In this document: piece after piece, positions 58,331 to 64,000 of the stretch
Position numbering within the stretch: position 1 is the first letter of the stretch
How the letters are laid out: every line of letters begins with the position of its first letter
Source: Nematostella vectensis
Taxonomy: Eukaryota > Cnidaria > Anthozoa > Actiniaria > Edwardsiidae
NCBI RefSeq assembly: GCF_932526225.1
Contig: NC_064046.1
Coordinates: forward strand, 8,233,219 to 8,297,218
Reading direction: 5' to 3'
Length of the DNA stretch: 64,000 bases
Translations under genes and position numbers: made by a program
Notes under the pieces: model-generated
The model's input: the letters and a program-made list of their open reading frames with translations, nothing else
The model's database searches: none
What the model was told of the DNA's origin: nothing

Positions 58331-59101
58331 TCCCAGGCATGGTACCCAGTAGTATTGAGAATGTCAACCGAAAGACCAATCTTAATCCCCAAGTGGCCGA
58401 ACCTTCTAAAGCTGCCCCAAAAGGATCAGCTCCACCCCTTGCCGGATCAACTCCAGCTCGCTGCGTGGACTCTATCAGGGCACGTCTCCTTAGCCGAGGA
58501 TTTTCTTTTGGCGCAACCAAGATTATCTGCCAGTCATGGACAACGGGGACAGGCAAACAATACGATGGTGCCTGGTCTAAATGGGAGAGCTGGTGTCGTG
58601 ACCGGTCACATGATCCTTTTCAGGCATCTGTGAGTACACTGATCAATTTTTTGACGTCTATGTGCGATGACGGCAAAGCTTACACTACAATAAACACTTA
58701 TCGCTCAACGGTGTCAACTACGCTTGAAGCTGTTACGGGGATCAATATTGGTTCGCATCCTTTATTAACCAGATTTATGAAAGGTGTTTTTGTGAACAAG
58801 CCTCCTAAGCCTAAATACTCTTCTACATGGGACGTCAGTCAACTCACAATGTACTTAAAGACTATAGAACTATCGGAGTCTTTATGGCTCAAGGCTGTAC
58901 TTAAATGTGCTAACATAGATACTTCTATTTTCAAGGCCCATAGTTACCGTAGTGCTGTAACATCTAAGGCTTTTTTCAAGGGTGCATCGGTAGCTGATAT
59001 TATGAAATTGGCTGATTGGTCAAGACAGTGCACATTTAATGTATTACAATAAGCCTATTGCCTCCTCTGACACGTCGGTCAGTATGCTAGCGTTGTCCTA
59101 G
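58324..59101 (+). pseudogene. DIRS tyrosine recombinase, internally deleted
   Basis: The N-terminal core-binding part is present (GKQYDGAWSKWESWC, VSTLINFLTSM). The frame then jumps from LKTIELSESLWLK to CANIDTSIFKAHSYRSA, so the middle with the first catalytic Arg is deleted. The end, VADIMKLADWSRQCTFNV, has H-x-x-R-like KAHSYRS. A frameshift at the end moves the catalytic Tyr region (YYNKPIASS) out of frame. It overlaps the RNase H end, as is usual in DIRS. Confidence 0.8.
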
Positions 59102-59210
59102 CCCTTTACGTCTATTAAATAATGAGGTGTATGTTTCTTCTGTGTTTTTATTTGACATCTCTCTTTGAAATCGCATAATAAGGGCATAATGTGGAGTATG
59201 GTGAAAGATA

Positions 59211-59292
59211 ATTTTAAATTAGACAAGAGGTAGACTTACCTTGAAGGATAATTGTAATTGTCTGAGCCATACGGAACATTATGACCTTATTA
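59211..59292 (-). repeat. Inverted repeat, left arm (DIRS 3' terminal repeat)
   Basis: Reverse complement of 59496-59576 with about three mismatches over about 80 bp. It begins 'attttaaattagacaagagg'. Confidence 0.9.
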
Positions 59293-59495
59293 GGTACCCA
59301 CCCTTTTCATTTGCGCCACTAAGTCTAGCTGTCTATGGCCCACACTCCATTCGATGTCAACTATGGTGTATTTTTGGTTACACTCAAGAAGAAGAGGCAT
59401 GGTCTTTCTGTACGCGGGGTTTTATACCACGTTAATTTGCATAACAATGGTTTCTTAAAAACGTGGCAATCTGCGCATGCACAAGAAAGTTCGCA

Positions 59496-59576
59496 TAATA
59501 AGGTCATTATGTTCCGTATGGCTCAGAGAATTACAATTATCCTTCAAGGTAAGTGTACCTCTTGTCTAATTTAAAA
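59496..59576 (+). repeat. Inverted repeat, right arm
   Basis: Mirror of the left arm across a spacer of about 200 bp. It contains CAAG|GTAAGT, a strong splice donor, at 59545-59554. Confidence 0.9.
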
Positions 59577-60042
59577 TTTTTGCATGGTGTTGGAAAGTCT
59601 TATTGACATCATCTTGCTGTACGTTTAACTCGTCACCAGGAATTCGGGGATTAAAATCTTCCTCAACTCCTTCTTGTCCGTCTATATCAGTTCCATTATC
59701 AGTATTATGCCAACTTTCGACAGGGGGATTCAATTGGTTTGGTTCATCTTCGTTCTCATCAAGTGGAGAACTGACCGAAAAACGCTTGATCTTCCTCCTC
59801 GAGCTGGTTTTGCAGTCGTTTGCGAAACTCACGAGCTATATTAGTGGGGAGTTCTCCGGCTGCAGCTCCTCTGTCTCCAAAACTTTAGATGAATTTAGGT
59901 TGGTCTCTGCACCCTCATCTTCAATAGATAATGTGGAAATATCTAAGTAATTATTCGGCATAGATGAAACTTCATATTCTCCAGAACTGGAGCTCGAGTT
60001 CCCAATGACTCCATGGGACTTGAAAGTGAATACTTCTGACAC
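59577..60042 (-). pseudogene. DIRS Gag N-terminal part, inverted
   Basis: Minus-strand frames read MSEVFTFKSHGVIGNSSSSS, then in shifted frames PTNIAREFRKRLQNQLEEED and DENEDEPNQLNPPVES. This acidic, Ser-rich sequence followed by an AREFRKRLQNQL helix looks like a DIRS Gag N-terminus. It ends exactly at the right arm of the inverted repeat and has at least two frameshifts. Its orientation is opposite to the adjacent DIRS body. Confidence 0.55.
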
Positions 60043-60537
60043 TCTCTGCGGTGCTTATTGATGTAAGGACAAGAGAAACTTTGAGATACAAAAGTAGCGG
60101 GAAACATAAAATATACTATGTAACAGAGACGATCGGAAGACGAGATAAAATCATGGAATGGAACAAAAAGCGACGAAGACAGCCTTGTAGCTAATGTGTC
60201 CCGGATGTTGATTTTCCCGCGGTTTTGAGGCTATTTATGGGTCCCGGATGAATTTATAAGCTCAGGTCTTGTAAGGAATATAGGTAAGGACGTCAGATTT
60301 TCCACCAATCATAAACAGTCAGTCTTTTTTTAACCTTTTGATCAATTGTAAATATTAAGAAATGTTTATATATTCCTATTGAAATTTGTAAATATTATTA
60401 TTGGTTTTATTATATTATTATTAATTTTATCATAAACTGTGTCTTATCGTGACTAATTTAAAACTTTGACCGAACACCCGTTAGATTCCCTCTTTCGAAT
60501 CTTCCTTTTGTCCGGAGCATTTTTAAGATTTTTAAGA
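60043..60537. other. Gene-free stretch
   Basis: 'tgtcccggatg' and 'gggtcccggatgaa' near 60198-60250 repeat a short word. The rest is AT-rich and has no recognised feature. Confidence 0.4.
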
Positions 60538-62347
60538 TGGCCAGTAACAATCAGTCAAATTTTAGAATGACCTTAAGGAAATTAAGGATATGCTTTGGGA
60601 AATCGGCAAAGACGGGACCAAGCAAGCTCTGGATGAGCTGACTGAGACAGTAACCGTCCAGTCAGGGAATCATTCCCTTTTTGTGGACGAGCTGTTTGGG
60701 CGGCAAGCGTCGATGGAGGAGCCCATCAAAACTCAGATATCAGACGCTACGACTCCACTCCTCGAGCGCATAGAAGCATTATAGAAAAAACTTGATGAAG
60801 TCCTTGCTTCAGACAATTTAACTGAGGGCTATAATACTTCACCATCTTCAAGTTCGGAAAGGAGGAAGGTCTCAAAGATACCAGATCTATCGGTTAGTAT
60901 GATGCCCCGAAAATAAACTAGGATTTGACGTTAGGCTTGTTCGATTGCGCGTATTCTGTACACTGAGTTGTTACTGCCGACGGCGCGCGTGCCTTAAATT
61001 TTCACACAGCAGGCACAATGCCCAACAGTTAACGAAAGCGTGGATTAATCCATCTTTTGTTCTTCGTAAATAGGCTTCGCTTTTGTAACCAATAGAGTTT
61101 TTTTGTGTGTTGTTTATTTATCTCTAAATATACTTCAGAATTGTAATATACCAGTGGTAATACTCTGTGATTTCACAGCAATGGGGTCAACCGTGCAATA
61201 GCTCTTGTCTTTCTCGTATCTATTGTGGTACACCGACAGGGTATTGTGCATACCATAATTACTTCAATATTCAATTTTTCATGTCCCAGGGGGGGGTCCT
61301 TATTTCGAAATCTGTTTTATCTATTGCCTTTTTTACAATGGGTTATATTTAAAAAAAATCCCAAAAACACACAATAAAGCAGGCTTTCACTGTTAAAATG
61401 GTATGGTGGGTAGTACTGTCACTTATTATTTTCGTTATCCCCCCTTTCATTGTTTAGGTGAGGCGCATATTTTTCCTCTAAGGAGAGGCAACCGGTTGTA
61501 ATACAATACAATCAACATCATTTTTACAGTTTTCCATTTCAGAAAGAATGAGGGTGAAAATGCAAGAGTGGCCGCGCGGCTTCTCATAGAAATCTCAGAA
61601 ATCGAGTCAGTCGCTAGCAATCGGCTATGTTCTGATATACAAATTAAAGGTAAATAATTCGATGGCACAAATGAACAATATGAAACCCACCAGCAAACAG
61701 CATTGATGTTTCTTTACAAACATTTCCTCACAAATTCCATGTGTACTACTCATAAAGCTAAATATAGAAATTTCTAACAACACAAGGTTAAAAATCATGT
61801 ACAAATTCTATTTTGAACATTGTCCTTTCTATTTGTCATTTAAAGTGCAATTGATGCCACGTATTATACAGCAATTGAGAGGGTAAAAGCTAGTAAATCT
61901 CAGGTCAAAATTGGACACCCTGTGAAAGAACAGGGTCAAATTCAGGATATGGGAGATGGAGCTATTTCAGTACTTCATACTTTTTAACTTTTGAGTAATT
62001 TTGAAATAGCTAATTTGTTGCAAGGTTGCACAAAAAGATGAGTAAATAATCTAAATCTAATTTTAAAAAATTTCAAGTAATTACTTAGACATTGTCTAGA
62101 TGCCTTTATTTGCATGTACTGTTCAAATTGCAAATGCATGCAAATGAAAGAAGTAGATTAGGCCTTAGACAAAATTTTGACTGAAAATTCCTCATAGTTA
62201 ATTATTCTTATATAAGAATTGTTATTTTTCATTCTTAATATCAGTTTATCTTCTTTAGTTGCAGAAACAGAACAGAAACGACGCCAAACATCCCTAACGC
62301 CAGAGGAAAGACAGACAAGAAAGGCAAAGCTGTTCATAAAACCTTAA
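60538..62347 (+). CDS. Unrecognised small multi-exon gene (possible)
   Basis: The first exon (60538 to about 60892) has MASNNQSNF, a one-base slip, then DLKEIKDMLWEIGKDGTKQA and LLERIEAL, a likely coiled coil. A TAG near 60782 interrupts the same frame before KKLDEVLASDN and SSSERRKVSKIPDLS. The second exon, 61543-61648, lies between tttccatttcag| and TTAAAG|gtaaat and reads ARVAARLLIEISEIESVASN. The third, 62259-62347, follows tcttctttag| and continues in phase with ETEQKRRQTSLTPEERQTRK, ending at TAA. Good splice sites support real exons. No known domain was recognised. Confidence 0.35.
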
Positions 62348-62395
62348 TGAGCTTGGACGAAACAGATGATGATGGGGTCATTCAATATAAAAAAA

Positions 62396-62584
62396 AAACT
62401 AAGCTGGCGCTTTAAAGTCCTTGGGGTCTTCTACAAGCAGCTAGATGCAAGGCACGAAGGGACACTGAATACTATTCAGAGGCGCATGTTTGCTCCGGTG
62501 GCAGACTCTGGGGCTGTCAGTGAACGAACCGCAGGTGTCCCTGATGCTCTGCGTGGCTGGATCACTGACAACCCTGGTCTCTAG
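62396..62584 (+). CDS. Unrecognised short reading frame
   Basis: KLSWRFKVLGVFYKQLDARH and VPDALRGWITDNPGL, ending at TAG. It could be the end of another isoform of the preceding gene. No domain recognised. Confidence 0.25.
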   Translation, partial: KLSWRFKVLGVFYKQLDARHEGTLNTIQRRMFAPVADSGAVSERTAGVPDALRGWITDNPGL

Positions 62585-63069
62585 TTTCCTTATTGTAATA
62601 CCTTGTGGCTTGCATCTTGTTGCCAAGATTCGATAGTGCCAGCTTAGTTTTTTATACATATTTTTTACTTTGCACTTTTTATATTGCTTTTTCAATTGCA
62701 CAATGAAGATTATATTTATTTGAAATAAAAGGGATATCCCAATTGGTAAGAAAAAGAAAGAAAGAAAAAGATCTTCACAACAATAAATACGTTTTAATGT
62801 TTATATGAGTTATATTATAACTTTGATATAACTCAGTCTACCAAAAACTGATGTTGATGATAACAAATTATTTAGAAAAATGATTATAACAAATTTCGAG
62901 CTTATTTTAAGAAGAAATTATTAAAAGAAAATATTTGAAGCCGTCCCACTATATATTTATATGCTAAGTTGTAATATTACATGATAGAAATTGACATGAT
63001 ATAATAAATTCAAATGTTTTCAACAGAAATGTGTAATCTCTTCCTTTCAATCGTGTACGACGAAATGCA
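62585..63069. other. Gene-free AT-rich stretch
   Basis: Contains 'aagaaaaagaaagaaagaaa' near 62750 and no recognisable gene. Confidence 0.5.
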
Positions 63070-63335
63070 GGGGAAAGTCGGGGGAAATGCGGGGAAAACT
63101 CGAAATATCTGGAATAATCCTGTAGGGAAAATGCTGGGAAAACTCGAAATATCTGGAATAATCCTGTAGGGAAAATGCTGGGAAAACTCGAAATATCTGG
63201 AATAATCCTGTAGGGAAAATGCTGGGAAAACTCGAAATATCTGGAATAATCCTGTAGGGAAAATGCTGGGAAAACTTGAATTATCCTGAATAATCCTGTA
63301 GGGAAAATGCGGGGAAATATCCTGTAAAGATCACT
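63070..63335. repeat. 44-bp minisatellite
   Basis: About six copies of a unit of the type 'gggaaaatgctgggaaaact' plus 'cgaaatatctggaataatcctgta', with exact 44-bp spacing in the middle copies. The outer copies are shortened. Confidence 0.9.
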
Positions 63336-63379
63336 TATGTAAACTCGCATTTTCCATTTTCCACTTAGCATTTTCCTGA

Positions 63380-63640
63380 GATGGAAAATTTTCTTATTCT
63401 GGAAAACGTCACATACTTTAAACATGGCAAACTAACATTTTTGAAATTCTATGACAACGGCGAGGGGGAAAAGCGTCTTCCTAGTGCATCTACGTGTGCT
63501 CTTGAGCTTTTATTACCAAGAGGCTATGACGATGCTGAGGATTTTACAAGATGTTAGAAACGGCAATCCAAGATAGTATTGGCTTTGGAACATGGTTTAA
63601 ACCGTGTGTATACGCACCTGTTAGTGCATACACCGGCTAG
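63380..63640 (+). pseudogene. HECT ubiquitin ligase C-lobe fragment
   Basis: The frame reads FKHGKLTFLKFYDNGEGEKR and LPSASTCALELLLPRGYDDA. LPSASTC fits the catalytic Cys neighbourhood (L-P-x-A-x-T-C) of HECT C-lobes. After a one-base shift near 63550, MLETAIQDSIGFG matches the HECT C-terminal helix and ending. The N-lobe is not adjacent, but a matching one lies at 48.67 kb on the same strand. Confidence 0.6.
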
Positions 63641-63835
63641 TGTGGATGTACTCGCTAGTGTAGACGCACTTGATAATGTATACAGGCTCACTAGTATAGA
63701 CGCGCTCACTAGTGTAGACGCACTTGATAATGTATACAGGCTCACTAGTATAGACGCGCTCACTAGTGTAGACGCACTTGATAATGTATACAGGCTCACT
63801 AGTATAGACGCGCTCACTAGTGTAGACACACTTGT
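63640..63835. repeat. 54-bp minisatellite
   Basis: About three and a half copies of a unit like 'tgtagacgcacttgataatg' plus 'tatacaggctcactagtatagacgcgctcactag'. 54 is divisible by three, so both strands stay open. The array begins right after the HECT-like stop codon. Confidence 0.85.
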
Positions 63836-64000
63836 AGTTGATATAACCTGAATATGGCCGATGGCTGTGGTAGGTAATATATCTACAGTATTTCTGCAAC
63901 CAACATTGCACCGTGGCACTATTTTTGTGTGTCAATATTGAAATTTTGTTGCAATTTTTGTATACCAACTTTTGAATGGGCAGTTTGTTGATTATTAATT
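63836..64000. other. Right edge, no feature seen
   Basis: I see no exon or repeat in this stretch. Confidence 0.4.

Larger units (their letters stand above)
56098..59292 (+). mobile_element. DIRS retrotransposon, 5'-truncated
   Basis: Gag C-terminus, reverse transcriptase, RNase H and tyrosine recombinase occur in the DIRS order on the plus strand, followed by an inverted repeat that fits a DIRS 3' terminal repeat. The 5' terminus and Gag N-terminus are missing on this strand. Confidence 0.85.

Noticed and set aside
59566-59950. Plus-strand Ser-rich frame opposite the DIRS Gag
   Set aside because: The minus-strand reading has the family-like acidic and helical blocks. The Ser-rich plus frame is its antisense.
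62964-63425. 153-codon minus-strand frame of repeated Phe-rich peptides
   Set aside because: It is produced by the 44-bp minisatellite. The unit length is not a multiple of three, so the peptide changes frame from copy to copy.

Overview
This window is animal genomic DNA, most likely from a cnidarian and probably an anthozoan such as a sea anemone or coral. One conserved host gene has spliceosomal introns with GT-AG and GC-AG borders. The rest is a dense mixture of decayed transposons. Several of these belong to families I know mainly from cnidarian genomes: a DDE transposase fused to a DnaQ-type exonuclease, KDZ-associated cysteine-cluster proteins, Penelope-like elements, DIRS elements, and LINEs with an SGNH-esterase ORF1. 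The species call is inference.

0-11.3 kb: the 3' half of a secretory-pathway Ca2+/Mn2+ ATPase gene (ATP2C1/SPCA/PMR1), plus strand. Eleven coding regions run from the M4 PEGL motif to the stop at 11140, and the 5' half lies upstream of the window. Immediately before the first visible exon is a minisatellite with a strict 81-bp period. Its unit is a copy of that exon's own 3' splice site plus its first 16 or so codons. This is the most unusual feature of the window. Introns carry further minisatellites (22 bp and a G-rich 32 bp).

11.3-18.2 kb: nested small DNA transposons (a Harbinger remnant and a MITE inside an outer inverted-repeat pair), a pseudogene of a zinc-finger family expanded in cnidarians, a 206-bp palindromic element with a hammerhead-ribozyme-like core, and other repeats.

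18.2-27.0 kb: an 8.8-kb transposon with TTAA target duplications and terminal inverted repeats of 0.74 and 0.89 kb. It encodes a degraded Mutator/Kolobok-like transposase and a DnaQ-family exonuclease. A 4.1-kb LINE has inserted in the exonuclease reading frame.

27-40 kb: a second LINE whose ORF2 begins with an NPGP motif and a PHD finger; a DDE_Tnp_4 transposase pseudogene; a Penelope GIY-YIG endonuclease fragment; a KDZ-associated reading frame on the minus strand; and an orphan reading frame interrupted by one stop.

40-50 kb: a decayed multi-exon gene resembling DUF3987 proteins, split by a 5'-truncated LINE; a 102-104-bp minisatellite; and a decayed HECT ubiquitin-ligase-like gene. A HECT C-lobe fragment also appears at the far right end, near 63.5 kb.

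50-64 kb: the best-preserved LINE (intact ORF1, ORF2 with two frameshifts), a protein-kinase fragment abutting a DIRS retrotransposon (Gag, RT-RNase H, tyrosine recombinase), a palindrome at the DIRS 3' end followed by an inverted DIRS Gag N-terminus, an unrecognised small multi-exon gene, and two more minisatellites. Apart from the ATPase, I see no gene here that looks clearly functional for the host. No tRNA, rRNA or CRISPR was seen.
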